The position numbers were made by a program, and so were the translations under genes. From the NCBI RefSeq assembly GCF_004124235.1, contig NZ_CP032487.1, forward strand, positions 1,116,001 to 1,180,000: a stretch of DNA of 64,000 nt, given 5' to 3'. Position 1 is the stretch's first letter. The number at the start of each line of letters is the position of its first letter. The notes below the pieces were generated by a model. The model made no database searches. It was not told the DNA's origin and was given only the letters and a program-made list of their open reading frames with translations. The stretch is from Yersinia hibernica. GTDB taxonomy: Bacteria; Pseudomonadota; Gammaproteobacteria; Enterobacterales; Enterobacteriaceae. Positions 53,960 through 64,000 of the stretch are shown in pieces.

Positions 53960-53983
53960 ACGCCGCATAAGCGGCGTTTTTTA
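53960..53983. terminator. bidirectional terminator between yejK and rplY
   Basis: ACGCCGC and GCGGCGT pair around ATAA, with A-run before and T-run after, so it works in both directions. Confidence 0.9.
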
Positions 53984-54015
53984 TTTCGGCGTCCCGAATA
54001 TCTAAATCGACGCGA

Positions 54016-54300
54016 TTAAACGCGAACGAAGTCGATATGAGTCAGTTTTGGCTTGAAAGCGTGACGCTGAACAGCCTGTACTTTAACTTTGGTTTCTTTA
54101 CCGTCAACAACCAGAGTCAGTACTGAATCATAAAAGCCCGGTTTCAATTCAAGGTTCTTTGTGGTGTCATGGTCAAGAGCAATAGCGATTGCTGCTTCTG
54201 AACCACCGTAAATGATTGCCGGAAATTTATTTGCTGTACGCAGGCGGCGGCTCGCACCCTTACCCTGGTCGTTACGTACTTCTACATTGATAGTGGTCAT
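54016..54300 (-). CDS. rplY: 50S ribosomal protein L25
   Basis: Binds 5S rRNA in the large subunit. The 94-residue short form (no C-terminal CTC extension) is the enterobacterial type. [12 protein letters not shown] at the N-terminus and the HIDFVRV end are conserved. It lies 204 bases after radD on the same strand, and probably has its own promoter there. Confidence 0.97.
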   Translation of the reverse strand: MTTINVEVRNDQGKGASRRLRTANKFPAIIYGGSEAAIAIALDHDTTKNLELKPGFYDSVLTLVVDGKETKVKVQAVQRHAFKPKLTHIDFVRV

Positions 54301-54504
54301 TTTGTTTTCTCTTAAAGAAAATTTACCCTGCTACAGGCGACCCAGCAACAGGTTCGATACTCGGCTTTGATTGGGTAACCCCAGAGCAAAGCGGGCGATA
54401 TTCTAGCTAAATATCAGCCAGACAGCAATCAATACCGCATATCCCCTGGGTATTTGACACTACAGCGGTACTGGCCGGCTGACCGGCAGTCGCCGTGGTA
54501 TCCA

Positions 54505-56262
54505 TTAAGCCAGTGAATCTGCTGTTCTAAAGCGCCCCTGATAATCGAAAACCTTTTCCCTGATTTGCCACCACTGCCCCCGGCGACGGGCGACAACAAA
54601 ATCGGGATATCGCAATAATGCCTGTTGCGCGATGATATCTGCGGCGCTGTGCCATTTAAGGGGGATACCTGGCGCCCGTCGGTGGGGGCGCAGAAAAATT
54701 TGCTCAAATGCCATCCGCTGCGCGGGAGTGGTCAGGCGAAAGCGCTCGCTAGTATGGGTGCCATCTTCGTCGTAATAAGTAATTTTTAGCCATTCGCCTT
54801 TCGCATCATGGCCAGCTTCCAAACTCATTCCGCCGCAACGCAATACCAGTGCATCCTTCAATTTCAGGGCCGCTTTTAACATATCATCCGGGTCAACCAG
54901 CACTTCTTGGCACTGATGACAGCGGCGCGCGGCAATGTCATTTTCTGCTCCGCAGTGTGGGCAGGATTTAAAGCGAAAGCGGTAGTCACATTGTGCCCGA
55001 GCCCCTGCATCATCCTCAAACCAGCCCTGACAGCGGCGACCATAATGTTCGATAATGTCACCTGATTCGGTGCATTTTCCCCAGAAAATATTGGCAAAAC
55101 CACAGTCTGGACAAAAGACCTGTACTGGCTGGCTATCGCCGTGGGGTTTGCTGGTGCCCACTTCTGGTGTGAATAAGTCATGGGGATTGCCAGCATAATC
55201 AAGAATCAGACAATCTTCTTTACCTGGAAAGAGCCGCAATCCGCGACCAACGATTTGTTGATATAAGCTGACCGACTCCGTCGGGCGCAGAATGGCAATC
55301 AGGTCGACATGTGGGGCATCAAAGCCGGTCGTCAGCACGGCGACATTGACCAAATAACGCAGTTGCTGCTGCTTAAAGGCGCTAATCAGTGCATCGCGCT
55401 CGGCAGGCGGCGTTCCTGCGCTGACCAGTGCGGCCTCACCTTTGGGCAGTAGCCCATAGACTTCCTTCGCATGTTCGACTGTGGCGGCGAATATCATCAC
55501 CCCGCGCCGATGGGCGGCATATTCAATTATCTGACTCACGATATGCGGGGTAATTCTTTGCTGTTGCTTAAGCTCGCGGTCTAAATCCGCCTCACGGAAC
55601 ATGCCGTCGCTGTTGCTGGTCAATCGGCTAAAGTCGTAGTGCACGACCGGCATATCCAATCGCTCTGGCGGCACCAGAAAGCCGTGTTTAATCATATAAC
55701 GCAGGGGTAACTCATAAATACAATCGCGGAACAGGGATTTCCCATCGCCACGGGTGATGCCATGATAGTGAAATTGGTAAATCCAGCCTTTGCCCAAGCG
55801 GTAAGGGGTGGCGGTCAATCCTAGCAAGCGCAAATGCGGGTTGTTGCTGCGTAAGTGCTGAATAATTTGCTGATATTGACTGTCATCCTCGTCACTGATT
55901 CGATGGCATTCATCGATAATCAGCAGCGAAAAGGCGCTATCAAACTGTGATAGATTCCGCGCCACGGATTGCACACTGCCAAACACCACTTTCCCGCTGC
56001 TTTGGCGCTGTTGCAGCCCGGCGGCGAAAATATCGGCCGCTAAGCCGTAGGCACAATATTTGGCGTGGTTCTGCGCCACCAGTTCTTTGACATGTGCCAG
56101 CACCAGCACGCGCCCGCGTGCCAGCTTGGCTAACTCAGCAATCACCAGACTTTTGCCCGCGCCGGTGGGTAAAACAATCAGCGCTGGCTCCACATGGCGA
56201 CGAAAATGCGCAAGGGTCGCATCCACCGCTTCTTGCTGATAAGGGCGTAACGTAAAGGCCAT
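54505..56262 (-). CDS. radD: DNA repair helicase RadD (YejH)
   Basis: Superfamily 2 ATPase of 585 residues that assists recombination and repair of double-strand breaks in E. coli, interacting with SSB. Walker A PTGAGKS is at about residue 35 and the DEAH-type box reads IIDECHR; motif VI is [16 protein letters not shown]. The C-terminal third has two zinc-knuckle-like cysteine pairs (CPDCG..., CPHCG...CHQC). It is divergent from rsuA, as in E. coli. Confidence 0.95.
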   Translation of the reverse strand: MAFTLRPYQQEAVDATLAHFRRHVEPALIVLPTGAGKSLVIAELAKLARGRVLVLAHVKELVAQNHAKYCAYGLAADIFAAGLQQRQSSGKVVFGSVQSVARNLSQFDSAFSLLIIDECHRISDEDDSQYQQIIQHLRSNNPHLRLLGLTATPYRLGKGWIYQFHYHGITRGDGKSLFRDCIYELPLRYMIKHGFLVPPERLDMPVVHYDFSRLTSNSDGMFREADLDRELKQQQRITPHIVSQIIEYAAHRRGVMIFAATVEHAKEVYGLLPKGEAALVSAGTPPAERDALISAFKQQQLRYLVNVAVLTTGFDAPHVDLIAILRPTESVSLYQQIVGRGLRLFPGKEDCLILDYAGNPHDLFTPEVGTSKPHGDSQPVQVFCPDCGFANIFWGKCTESGDIIEHYGRRCQGWFEDDAGARAQCDYRFRFKSCPHCGAENDIAARRCHQCQEVLVDPDDMLKAALKLKDALVLRCGGMSLEAGHDAKGEWLKITYYDEDGTHTSERFRLTTPAQRMAFEQIFLRPHRRAPGIPLKWHSAADIIAQQALLRYPDFVVARRRGQWWQIREKVFDYQGRFRTADSLA

Positions 56263-56602
56263 TAATGTGCCTGCCCGGTGATTTTTATCATCATTTGCAA
56301 GTTGTTCAACTCATTCACCATTTGCAATACTTTCCTGCAACGTATAAATGCCATTTATCTTCAAGACTTTCTATTATTATGCCTGTGTGTCGCCGCCTGC
56401 GCGAGGGGCGGTGTTGTGCGGATAAGTTGTTTCTCAATAACGGCTTTTGGCGTAACTGTTCCTAGGATGATAGGACAACCGCCGCTATACTGTTTCATTA
56501 ATTTCACACCGTATTATTAGCATACTGCCATCGTTGGCGGGTGGTGAGTGCGGGTATCGTGCCCCTCAGTGGTGCGACTCTATAACAGGCAAAGTAGATT
56601 CA
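56263..56602. other. divergent radD-rsuA promoter region
   Basis: About 340 bases. Two overlapping open frames at 56265-56520 carry many Cys and no family signature, and I do not call them. Promoters for both genes are expected here. Confidence 0.5.
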
Positions 56603-57310
56603 ATGCGATTGGACAAGTTTTTATCTCAGCAATTAGGGGTTAGCCGGGCGTTGGTTGCGCGCGAGCTGCGGGCAAAGCGCGTCACCATCGATGGTGAAGT
56701 GGTCAAAAACGGGGCTATCAAGCTGACCGCGGAACAAGACGTGAGATTTGACGGCAACCCATTACAACAAACGGTTGGCCCGCGTTACTTTATGCTGAAC
56801 AAACCGCAGGGTTATGTGTGTTCAACAGAAGACCCAGACCATCCTACGGTGCTATATTTCCTCGACGAACCAGTAGCTTACAAACTTCATGCCGCCGGAC
56901 GATTGGATATTGACACCACCGGGCTGGTGCTGATGACCGATGATGGCCAGTGGTCACACCGCATAACTTCTCCGCGTCACCATTGTGAAAAAACCTATTT
57001 GGTGACACTGGAACACCCTGTCGCGGATGACACGGCGCAGCAGTTTGCTGATGGCGTACAGTTGCATAATGAAAAATCGCTGACTAAACCTGCCCAGCTT
57101 GAGGTTATCGAGCCACAATTGGTGCGCTTGACCCTCAGTGAAGGTCGCTACCATCAGGTAAAACGCATGTTTGCGGCGGTGGGGAATCGTGTATTGGAAC
57201 TGCATCGTGAGCGCATTGGCGACATCAAACTTGATGATGATTTAGCGCCTGGTGAGTATCGCCCCCTGACAATTGAAGAAATTGCGAGTGTTGGCGCTCC
57301 TCATCTGTAA
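56603..57310 (+). CDS. rsuA: 16S rRNA pseudouridine(516) synthase RsuA
   Basis: Isomerises U516 of 16S rRNA. The 235 residues begin with an S4 RNA-binding domain ([23 protein letters not shown]) and continue with the catalytic domain, whose aspartate lies in [17 protein letters not shown]. The [20 protein letters not shown] segment is family-typical. ATG at 56603 gives the E. coli-like N-terminus; the frame continues upstream but lacks support. It is followed by bcr at 89 bases. Confidence 0.95.
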   Translation: MRLDKFLSQQLGVSRALVARELRAKRVTIDGEVVKNGAIKLTAEQDVRFDGNPLQQTVGPRYFMLNKPQGYVCSTEDPDHPTVLYFLDEPVAYKLHAAGRLDIDTTGLVLMTDDGQWSHRITSPRHHCEKTYLVTLEHPVADDTAQQFADGVQLHNEKSLTKPAQLEVIEPQLVRLTLSEGRYHQVKRMFAAVGNRVLELHRERIGDIKLDDDLAPGEYRPLTIEEIASVGAPHL

Positions 57311-57399
57311 TTGATTTCTATAACAGCGTTGGCGCACTGCCGCCACGCTATTTTGCTATTGAGATAACCCGCTGTTGGTTATTGAAGGAGTTGTTGAAC

Positions 57400-58620
57400 G
57401 TGCCTGCCAGTAATCCAAATGACACCAATAGCCGGACTTCCCACTTTGGCTTAATCTTTATCCTGGGTTTGCTATCCATGTTAATGCCCTTGGCGATTGA
57501 TATGTATCTGCCCAGTATGCCCATCATTGCGCAGGAGTTTGGCGTAGAAAGTGGTGCGGTGCAGATGACGCTAAGTGCCTATGTGCTGGGGTTTGCCATC
57601 GGGCAAATGTTCTATGGGCCAATGGCTGATAGTCTCGGGCGCAAACCGGTCATCTTCTGGGGCACCCTTGTTTTTGCACTGGCGGGCATGGCCTGTGCGA
57701 TGGCGCAATCTGTTGAGCAACTGATTAATTTGCGTTTCTTGCACGGTTTGTCAGCCGCGGCGGCCAGTGTGGTGATTAATGCATTGATGCGAGACATGTT
57801 CACCAAAGATGATTTCTCGCGCATGATGTCTTTTGTGGTGTTGGTGATGACTATCGCGCCATTGCTGGCCCCAATTATCGGCGGTGCTTTGCTGGTGTGG
57901 TTTAGCTGGCATGCAATTTTCTGGAGCATGGCGGGGGCTGCGTTAGTGGCGGCGATACTGGTTTCATTGTTTATCAAAGAAACCTTACCGCCAGAAAAGC
58001 GGCAACGATTCCATTTGCGCACCACTATAGGTAATTTTGCCACCTTATTTCGCCATAAGCGGGTGCTCAGCTATATGCTGGCCAGCGGCTTCTCTTTTGC
58101 CGGAATGTTCTCCTTTTTGAGCGCCGGGCCGTTTGTTTATATTGATTTAAATGGCGTTTCTCCGCAGAATTTTGGTTATTACTTTGCACTAAACATTGTC
58201 TTTTTGTTCTTGATGACATTGATTAATAGCCGCAATGTTCGCCGCTTTGGCGCGCTGAAAATGTTCCGCTTTGGCATGTTGGTGCAACTTATTATGGGGA
58301 TCTGGCTGCTGATAGTTTGTGCGGCTGGATTGGGTTTCTGGGCTCTGGTGTTGGGCGTCGCGGCTTATGTCGGTTGTATCGCGATGATAACCTCGAATGC
58401 TATGGCGGTCATTTTGGATGATTTTCCGCACATGGCAGGCACGGCTTCTTCTCTGGCCGGGACGTTGCGCTTTGGTATCGGCGCGCTCGTCGGGACGCTG
58501 TTGTCGATGGCCCCATCACGCAGCGCTTGGCCAATGGTCAGTTCAATGGCGTTTTGTATTATTGTCGCCATGCTGTTGTATCTGTATGCCAGCCGTCCGC
58601 ATAAGAAAACGGTGAAATAA
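57400..58620 (+). CDS. bcr: bicyclomycin/multidrug MFS exporter Bcr
   Basis: Twelve-helix DHA1 proton antiporter exporting bicyclomycin, sulfonamides and related compounds. About 406 residues: [11 protein letters not shown] between TM2 and TM3 is MFS motif A, and the [10 protein letters not shown] segment in TM5 is antiporter motif C. GTG at 57400 is chosen because AAGGAG lies 9 bases before it; a TTG at 57382 would lie upstream of that site. Close to E. coli Bcr except for the longer N-terminus. Same order rsuA-bcr as in E. coli. Confidence 0.94.
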   Translation: MPASNPNDTNSRTSHFGLIFILGLLSMLMPLAIDMYLPSMPIIAQEFGVESGAVQMTLSAYVLGFAIGQMFYGPMADSLGRKPVIFWGTLVFALAGMACAMAQSVEQLINLRFLHGLSAAAASVVINALMRDMFTKDDFSRMMSFVVLVMTIAPLLAPIIGGALLVWFSWHAIFWSMAGAALVAAILVSLFIKETLPPEKRQRFHLRTTIGNFATLFRHKRVLSYMLASGFSFAGMFSFLSAGPFVYIDLNGVSPQNFGYYFALNIVFLFLMTLINSRNVRRFGALKMFRFGMLVQLIMGIWLLIVCAAGLGFWALVLGVAAYVGCIAMITSNAMAVILDDFPHMAGTASSLAGTLRFGIGALVGTLLSMAPSRSAWPMVSSMAFCIIVAMLLYLYASRPHKKTVK

Positions 58621-59336
58621 CCCCAATAACTCAAATGTGAAGGGCAAATGCTGGCGGAGGTTCCCTTCACATTTATGATTGGTAGCCAGTTTGCCAATGA
58701 CAGTCTGCTGACTTCTTGCCTTTAATTTGCCCGCCACAACCCCCAATACCGCCATCGTTGCCGCTCAAAAGAGCACCATCCTTGCGCTTAATTAATATGG
58801 TAAGTATGCATATCATTATTTGTTGCATAGTTTTGTTCGACACCATATTGTTAACTTTTTGAGCGAAGATATAAAAAAGACAAAATTGTCATGGCGTTGT
58901 TTTTACCGGCCATCCTTGCGGGTAAGAGAACGCCGTGTATTGATTAATATATATATTTATCAATTAATTAAATCAGTTTTATTAGGCTTGGTTAGCATCA
59001 AAATGTTCCTTAAATGTAAAATATTGATCAGTATTAGGTAATGGGTTTGCAATAAAAATGGTTGAGCTGGCCGCCATAAAGGTATAAATATAACGAAAAA
59101 TGGGATCTAAATCCCAAACCGGCAATCTCGGCCTTGGTGTTAGGGGCCGAATAATGGTTAGAACCGCATAAAAAATGACATTGTAGATTTTTAGTTTCTA
59201 AATTGTTATCAATGTTGTGTTTTGGTGAGGTTTGGATCAAGCACAATGCCAATTTAGCGGCTATAACTTTAGTCAGTGTGAGTCATTGTGGTGCTTTTGT
59301 GAGTTTCTGTATTTCTATTTTTACTAGGAAAAATAC
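58621..59336. other. bcr-yejG intergenic region
   Basis: About 715 bases. The bcr terminator-like hairpin is at 58633-58674. The rest, 58800-59300, is AT-rich with a small TGGGAT/ATCCCA hairpin near 59100; no gene is supported. The yejG promoter must be here. Confidence 0.5.
58633..58674 (+). terminator. hairpin downstream of bcr
   Basis: AAATGTGAAGGG and CCCTTCACATTT are perfect 12-base arms around an 18-base loop, about 12 bases after the bcr stop codon. Confidence 0.65.
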
Positions 59337-59684
59337 GTGAATAATATCCAACTTTCGGTAGTACATCGTCTGCCGCAAAGTTACCGCTGGTTATCTGGGT
59401 TTATCGGCGTCAAAGTTGAACCGACCCCACTAACGGCGATAGACGATAGCAATAATGACCTCATGGGGCTGAAATTATTAAGCCATGATGGTGCACATGC
59501 GCAGATTATCATGCAGCGGCTCCATCTCTCGCTGCAAGATATTCAAGTGGACTCCGCGATTGTGGAGTGCGAGGGCGAGCCTTGCCTGTTTGTTCACCGC
59601 CAGGATGAGAGTGCAACCATGTGCCGCCTGAAAGATGTTGGCGTGGCTATTGCTGAGACTATGACCGCCCTTTATCCTTTCTGA
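59337..59684 (+). CDS. yejG: YejG family protein
   Basis: A 115-residue protein matching E. coli YejG, with VHRLPQSYRWLSGFIG near the N-terminus and the ECEGEPCLFVHRQDE segment near residue 80. The GTG at 59337 follows AGGA by 7 bases. Function is uncertain. It is convergent with yejF, whose stop lies 71 bases away; the gap contains no strong hairpin. Confidence 0.92.
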   Translation: MNNIQLSVVHRLPQSYRWLSGFIGVKVEPTPLTAIDDSNNDLMGLKLLSHDGAHAQIIMQRLHLSLQDIQVDSAIVECEGEPCLFVHRQDESATMCRLKDVGVAIAETMTALYPF

Positions 59685-59755
59685 TACGCGATTGCGCGTG
59701 CGTCAGTGGTTTATGCTGACGTTTTCGTATGCTCTGATTCCTGATGTGCGCCAAG

Positions 59756-61348
59756 CTAGTCGGCAAATTGCAATAATTGCTGGGTATATTGTTGTTTTGG
59801 CGCGGCAAAGATAGTCTGACAGTCACCTTGCTCCACCACTTCCCCCTGTTTTAATACAATCACTTGATGGCATAGTGACCGCACGACTTGTAAGTCATGG
59901 CTGATAAACAGGTAACTGAGTTGGTAGCGCTGCTGAAGGGATTTCAGCAACGCCAATATTTGTGCCTGCACCGATTTATCCAGTGATGAGGTGGGTTCAT
60001 CAAGGATAAGTAGTTGTGGTTGCAGGATTAATGCGCGCGCAATAGCAATGCGTTGGCGCTGTCCGCCGGAGAATTCAGTCGGGTATCGATAGCGACTTAC
60101 GGGGTCTAATCCAACCTCTTCCATGGCTTTAATGACGCGCTGCTCACGGTGTACTGCGCTGAGTTTCTGATGCACCTCTAGCCCTTCAGCAATAATCTGC
60201 TGAATATTCAATCGCGGGTTCAGCGCTGAATAAGGGTCTTGAAACACGACTTGTATGCGGCTGCGATAAGGCAACATTTGCTTGGGGGAGAAATTGTGCA
60301 GCGGTTGACCATTAAACCAAATCTCGCCCTTAGAGGGCAACAGCCGCAGTAGCGCCAGCCCGGTGGTGCTTTTCCCTGAGCCGGACTCCCCCACCAAACC
60401 CAGGCTTTCACCGGGCTTTAAGTCAAAACTGAGATCCCGCAGAGCATAGTGGTGCGCGACGGTTCGGCGCAACAGGCCCCGTTTAATTGGAAACGCCACT
60501 TGTAACCCTTTGACTTGGAGTAAGGGCTGCAAATCCATGGTGATGGGCAGCGGGCGGCCTTGCGGCTCAGCATCCAATAATTGGCGAGTATAGGCATGCT
60601 GTGGTGCGTTAAACAGTGCTTGACGGGTATTGTGCTCAACCACTCGACCTTCGCGCATCACCGCCACGTTATCGGCCAATCGGCGTACAATATTCAGATT
60701 ATGGGTAATAAACAGTAAGCTCATGCCCATCTCTTGCTTTAACTCTTTCAGCAAACTTAAGATCTGGGCTTGCACTGACACATCCAGCGCGGTGGTGGGT
60801 TCATCCGCTATCAGTAATTTGGGCTTGGTCAGCACGGCCATGGCAATCATCACGCGTTGGCGTTCTCCGCCAGATAACTGGTGGGGGAAGTCGGCCAGAC
60901 GCCCTTTAGCATTGCGAATGCCCACCCGGTCAAGGCATTGAATGATTTCAGTCCGCGCTGCTTCTCGGCGCATGCCGCGATGCAGTGACAGCACTTCCGC
61001 CAGTTGTTTTTCAATGGTGTGTAAGGGGTTTAATGACACCATGGGCTCTTGGAAAATCATGGAAATCTGATCACCGCGAATAGCGCGCAAAGTCGGCTCA
61101 TCGGCATGCAGCAGTGATTGGCCCGCAAACAGAATCTCGCCGCTGGGGTAAATCACCGGCGGTGAGGGCAGCAGACGTAAAATTGACAACGCGGTCACAC
61201 TCTTGCCAGAGCCCGACTCCCCAACTAATGCCAGGGTTTCACCGCGTTCTATTTGTAGCGAAAGCGAGCTCACCACCTGGCGGTCAACGCCCGCCTGACG
61301 AAATGCAATACTGAGGTTTTGAATGTCGAGAAGGGGGGAGGTCGCCAT
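59756..61348 (-). CDS. yejF: microcin C/peptide ABC transporter ATPase YejF
   Basis: Fused double ATPase of the YejABEF importer, which takes up oligopeptides and the peptide-nucleotide antibiotic microcin C. Both halves carry a Walker A (GESGSGKS, residues ~43 and ~325), a signature (LSGGERQR, FSGGQRQR) and a Walker B (LLIADEPT, LLILDEPT). The ATG at 61348 gives 530 residues, close to E. coli's 529, and lies one base after the yejE stop codon. Last gene of the yejABEF operon. Confidence 0.95.
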   Translation of the reverse strand: MATSPLLDIQNLSIAFRQAGVDRQVVSSLSLQIERGETLALVGESGSGKSVTALSILRLLPSPPVIYPSGEILFAGQSLLHADEPTLRAIRGDQISMIFQEPMVSLNPLHTIEKQLAEVLSLHRGMRREAARTEIIQCLDRVGIRNAKGRLADFPHQLSGGERQRVMIAMAVLTKPKLLIADEPTTALDVSVQAQILSLLKELKQEMGMSLLFITHNLNIVRRLADNVAVMREGRVVEHNTRQALFNAPQHAYTRQLLDAEPQGRPLPITMDLQPLLQVKGLQVAFPIKRGLLRRTVAHHYALRDLSFDLKPGESLGLVGESGSGKSTTGLALLRLLPSKGEIWFNGQPLHNFSPKQMLPYRSRIQVVFQDPYSALNPRLNIQQIIAEGLEVHQKLSAVHREQRVIKAMEEVGLDPVSRYRYPTEFSGGQRQRIAIARALILQPQLLILDEPTSSLDKSVQAQILALLKSLQQRYQLSYLFISHDLQVVRSLCHQVIVLKQGEVVEQGDCQTIFAAPKQQYTQQLLQFAD

Positions 61349-61349
61349 A

Positions 61350-62378
61350 TCAGTACACCTTACTTGGGTCAAAGGCGTCACGCACCGCTTCGCCGATAAA
61401 GATCAACAGAGATAACAGCACGGCCAATACCAGGAATGCGGTTATGCCAAGCCAGGGAGCCTGCAGGTTATTTTTGCCCTCCAATAACAGCCCTCCCAGT
61501 GATGGCGACCCCATGGGTAAGCCAAAACCGAGGAAGTCCAGTGAGGTTAGAGTGGTGATAGAACCGCACAAAATAAAGGGTAAAAAGGTCAGAGTGGCAA
61601 CCATGGCATTGGGCAGCATATGCCGTGACATAATTACGCGGTCACGCACCCCCATGGCCCGCGCCGCGCGGATATAATCATAATTTCGGGTGCGCAGAAA
61701 CTCGGCCCGAACCACCCCCACTAACCCCATCCAGCCAAATATCACGGTGATAGCTAATAACCACCAGAAATTAGGTTGCACAATGCTAGACAGCAAAATG
61801 ACTAAAAACAGTGTGGGCATACCGGACCAGACTTCAATAAATCGCTGGCCCCATAAGTCAACTCTGCCGCCGTAATAACCCTGAACTGCCCCGGCACAAA
61901 TGCCAATGACACTCGAAAATAGTGTTAATGTCAGCCCAAATAACAGCGAGATACGGAAGCCATAAATAACTTTCGCTAATACATCACCGCCCGTGCTGTC
62001 AGTGCCCAATAAATTGGTGCGGCTGGGGGGCGAGGGGAAGGGCACATCCGTGGCAAAATTGATGGTGTTGTTGCTAAAGCGAATGGGGGCCCAGATTGCC
62101 CAGCCATTATCTTTAATCCGGCCAATCACGTAGGGGTCTTGGTAATCAGCCGCGGTGGTTAAAATGCCGCCAAAGGTTGATTCGGAGTAATTGGTCATAA
62201 AGGGCATATATATCTTGCCGTTATAGCTGACCAACAGGGGTTTGTCATTGGCTATTAGTTCGGCGAACAAGCTGATGATAAACAGGGTCAGAAAAATCCA
62301 CAGTGACCAATAACCGCGACGGTTTTGGCGAAAGCGTGCCCAGCGGGCTTGATTAATAGCGCTTAGTCGCTTCATCAT
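61350..62378 (-). CDS. yejE: ABC transporter permease YejE
   Basis: Inner-membrane permease of 342 residues with one N-terminal helix, a periplasmic loop and five further helices. The cytoplasmic EAA-type loop reads [22 protein letters not shown]. It begins ATGATG, overlapping the last four bases of yejB, indicating translational coupling. Partner of YejB in the transmembrane pore. Confidence 0.95.
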   Translation of the reverse strand: MMKRLSAINQARWARFRQNRRGYWSLWIFLTLFIISLFAELIANDKPLLVSYNGKIYMPFMTNYSESTFGGILTTAADYQDPYVIGRIKDNGWAIWAPIRFSNNTINFATDVPFPSPPSRTNLLGTDSTGGDVLAKVIYGFRISLLFGLTLTLFSSVIGICAGAVQGYYGGRVDLWGQRFIEVWSGMPTLFLVILLSSIVQPNFWWLLAITVIFGWMGLVGVVRAEFLRTRNYDYIRAARAMGVRDRVIMSRHMLPNAMVATLTFLPFILCGSITTLTSLDFLGFGLPMGSPSLGGLLLEGKNNLQAPWLGITAFLVLAVLLSLLIFIGEAVRDAFDPSKVY

Positions 62379-63475
62379 TGGCGGCCCTCAAAGTCGATGC
62401 GGGGGTCAACCAAGGTATAGGTGATATCGCTGAGGATATTTAGCAGTAAACCAATCAGAGTGAAAATATAAAGAGTGCCAAACATCACCGGATAATCGCG
62501 CTGCAAGGTGGCGTCATAGCCCAGTAGCCCTAAACCATTGAGTGAAAACATCACTTCAATCAACAATGAACCAGTGAAAAACATGCTGATAAAGGTGGCG
62601 GGGAAGCCCGCAATCACCAGCAACATGGCATTGCGGAACACATGGCGATAGAGGATTTTCTCTTCGGGTAGCCCTTTGGCGCGCGCGGTGACCACATATT
62701 GTTTGCGGATTTCGTCAAGAAATGAGTTCTTAGTCAGCATGGTCAGAGTGGCAAAACCGCCAATCACGGTCGCCAGCACCGGCAAGGTAATGTGCCACAA
62801 ATAGTCTGTTATTTTGCCGTACCACGGCAGAGTATCCCAGTTGCTGGACACTAATCCGCGTAGCGGGAATAAATCAAAATAGCTGCCGCCGGAAAACAGC
62901 ACGACCAGTAAAATGGCGAATAAAAACGAGGGGATAGCATAACCAATAATAATTAAGGTGCTGCTCCAAGTATCAAAAGCTGAGCCATTGCGCACTGCCT
63001 TTTTAATGCCCAAAGGAATGGAAACCAGATAAATAATCAGTGTGCTCCATAACCCCAATGAGATAGAAACCGGCAGGCTATGCTTAATCAATGACATGAC
63101 GGATTCGCCACGAAACAGGCTGTCGCCAAAATCAAAGCGCACATAGCTCCACAGCATATCGAAATAGCGCTGATGCAGTGGTTTGTCAAAACCAAAGCGC
63201 TGCTTGATTTCAGCGATGACCTCCGGGTCTAATCCCCGTGACCCGCGATAGTTACTGTCCCCAACTTGCGCGGCATTGAGACCAACTTTGGCCCCCCCTA
63301 ATGCCGCATCGCCAGCACCGGCGCTATATCCGCCGGAATGGCCCAGTTCAATATTGGCGATAGCTTGATCAACCGGGCCGCCGGGGGCTATTTGTACAAT
63401 AAAAAAGTTTATAGTGATAATCGCCCACAACGTGGGAATGACCAATAACAGTCGCCGTAACAGATATGCGCCCAC
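62375..63475 (-). CDS. yejB: ABC transporter permease YejB
   Basis: Second permease of the YejABEF importer, 366 residues. The N-terminal [13 protein letters not shown] loop and the [19 protein letters not shown] coupling loop are typical of DppB/OppB-type subunits. Its 3' end overlaps yejE by four bases, and yejA lies 9 bases upstream. Confidence 0.95.
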   Translation of the reverse strand: MGAYLLRRLLLVIPTLWAIITINFFIVQIAPGGPVDQAIANIELGHSGGYSAGAGDAALGGAKVGLNAAQVGDSNYRGSRGLDPEVIAEIKQRFGFDKPLHQRYFDMLWSYVRFDFGDSLFRGESVMSLIKHSLPVSISLGLWSTLIIYLVSIPLGIKKAVRNGSAFDTWSSTLIIIGYAIPSFLFAILLVVLFSGGSYFDLFPLRGLVSSNWDTLPWYGKITDYLWHITLPVLATVIGGFATLTMLTKNSFLDEIRKQYVVTARAKGLPEEKILYRHVFRNAMLLVIAGFPATFISMFFTGSLLIEVMFSLNGLGLLGYDATLQRDYPVMFGTLYIFTLIGLLLNILSDITYTLVDPRIDFEGRQ

Positions 63476-63484
63476 AACTGCCCC

Positions 63485-64000
63485 CTAATGACGTTCTGCT
63501 GGCAGGTGAGCTGCCTTGTTGACATCAAACCACCAGCTATCAAATCCGAGCGAGTAAGTGGGCCTGTCCGCCGGCATTGAGAATTTATCCCAATAAGCAA
63601 AGCGGGCATGGTTGGAATACCACATCGGGATCATCAAGTAGTTCCAAGTTAACACCCGGTCAAGCGCTCGCCCCAGGGAGCGCAGTGCATCGGGCTGTTC
63701 CTGATGTTTAATTATCTGTTCAATCAATTGATCGATGGCGGGATCTTTAATCCCCGACGTGTTATAGCTGGAATCAATATATGCAGAACTCCACAAGATC
63801 TGCAGATTCGGGCTAGGGTAGGGGAACGCGGTGTAAACCGTAGGAATCATATCGTAATCCCGGCTGCGCAGGCGGTTAACAAACTGAGAACTATCCACCT
63901 CGCGGATATTCATGGTAATTCCCAAACGCTGTAAATTATGTTTAAACGGCTGAACATATTGGAAATTACTGCCGCTAAGTAACAGTAATTCAAAGACAAA
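63485..64000 (-). CDS. yejA: periplasmic peptide-binding protein YejA, C-terminal part (cut by window end)
   Basis: The frame stays open to the last base of the window, giving the last 171 residues of the solute-binding protein of the Yej importer. The visible part is from lobe I/II of an SBP family 5 fold (PYPSPNLQILWSSAYID, MWYSNHARFAYWDKF). The N-terminus with its signal peptide lies beyond the window. It is the first gene of the yejABEF operon. Confidence 0.92.
   Translation of the reverse strand, partial: FVFELLLLSGSNFQYVQPFKHNLQRLGITMNIREVDSSQFVNRLRSRDYDMIPTVYTAFPYPSPNLQILWSSAYIDSSYNTSGIKDPAIDQLIEQIIKHQEQPDALRSLGRALDRVLTWNYLMIPMWYSNHARFAYWDKFSMPADRPTYSLGFDSWWFDVNKAAHLPAERH

Noticed and set aside
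56490..56510. TGTTTCATT near 56495 as a second KdgR site
   Set aside because: Only the right half matches; the left half bears no resemblance to the operator.
56265..56520. Two overlapping frames between radD and rsuA
   Set aside because: Cys-rich, compositionally odd and unsupported; the region is a divergent promoter.

Overview
The window is chromosomal DNA of an enterobacterium, almost certainly a Yersinia species other than Y. pestis. The evidence is E. coli-like backbone synteny (elaB-menFDHBCE; yfaY/eco/yfaE-nrdB-nrdA-ubiG/gyrA/rcsC-rcsB-rcsD/micF/ompC; yejABEF-yejG-bcr-rsuA-radD-rplY-yejK-yejL-yejM-proL) at roughly 70-85% apparent protein similarity by eye. Interleaved with it are genes typical of yersiniae: a clade-3 KatA, a TogT-like oligogalacturonide transporter and a solitary DUF1120 gene. 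rcsD is intact, whereas it is a pseudogene in Y. pestis.

Layout. 0-3.2 kb: end of an MFS transporter, a UPF0303 protein and phosphogluconate dehydratase (edd), on one strand. 3.4-11.6 kb: elaB and the complete menaquinone operon menF, menD-menH-menB-menC-menE with overlapping ends. 11.6-17.6 kb: katA, yfaZ, tyrP with two tandem TyrR boxes, the CinA-like gene yfaY, and ecotin. 17.3-22.4 kb: yfaE, nrdB, nrdA and ubiG on the minus strand, with NrdR and DnaA boxes before nrdA. 22.6-31.7 kb: gyrA and the whole Rcs phosphorelay core (rcsC facing rcsB-rcsD). 31.7-35.3 kb: an MFS gene placed upstream of rcsD, the MicF small RNA, ompC with OmpR sites, and tRNA-Ser(TGA) and tRNA-Thr(TGT) sharing one terminator. 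35.3-42.2 kb: ampH, togT with a near-perfect KdgR operator, a NAPE-PLD-like metallo-hydrolase, a chemoreceptor with the amino-acid dCache motif, and a LexA-controlled dinI-like gene. 42.4-46.4 kb: a beta-glucoside cassette (RpiR regulator, PTS EIIBC, GH1 6-phospho-beta-glucosidase).

46.4-50.6 kb is the accessory part: AT-rich, gene-poor, with an O-methyltransferase-fold protein lacking the usual catalytic His, a lone DUF1120 surface protein, an orphan terminator that may end a small RNA, a 57-bp imperfect repeat, and an ~80-bp duplication of the 3' end and flank of tRNA-Pro(GGG) on either side of a ~2.2 kb segment. That arrangement looks like a decayed integration site. 50.7-64 kb returns to backbone: yejM, yejL, yejK, rplY, radD, rsuA, bcr, yejG and yejF-E-B-A, with yejA cut by the window end.

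I found no defence system, CRISPR array, prophage or insertion sequence. The best leads for something undescribed are the tRNA-Pro-flanked segment, the His-less methyltransferase homologue, and operator-level signals that give likely roles to otherwise generic genes (KdgR for the transporter, the dCache amino-acid motif for the receptor).
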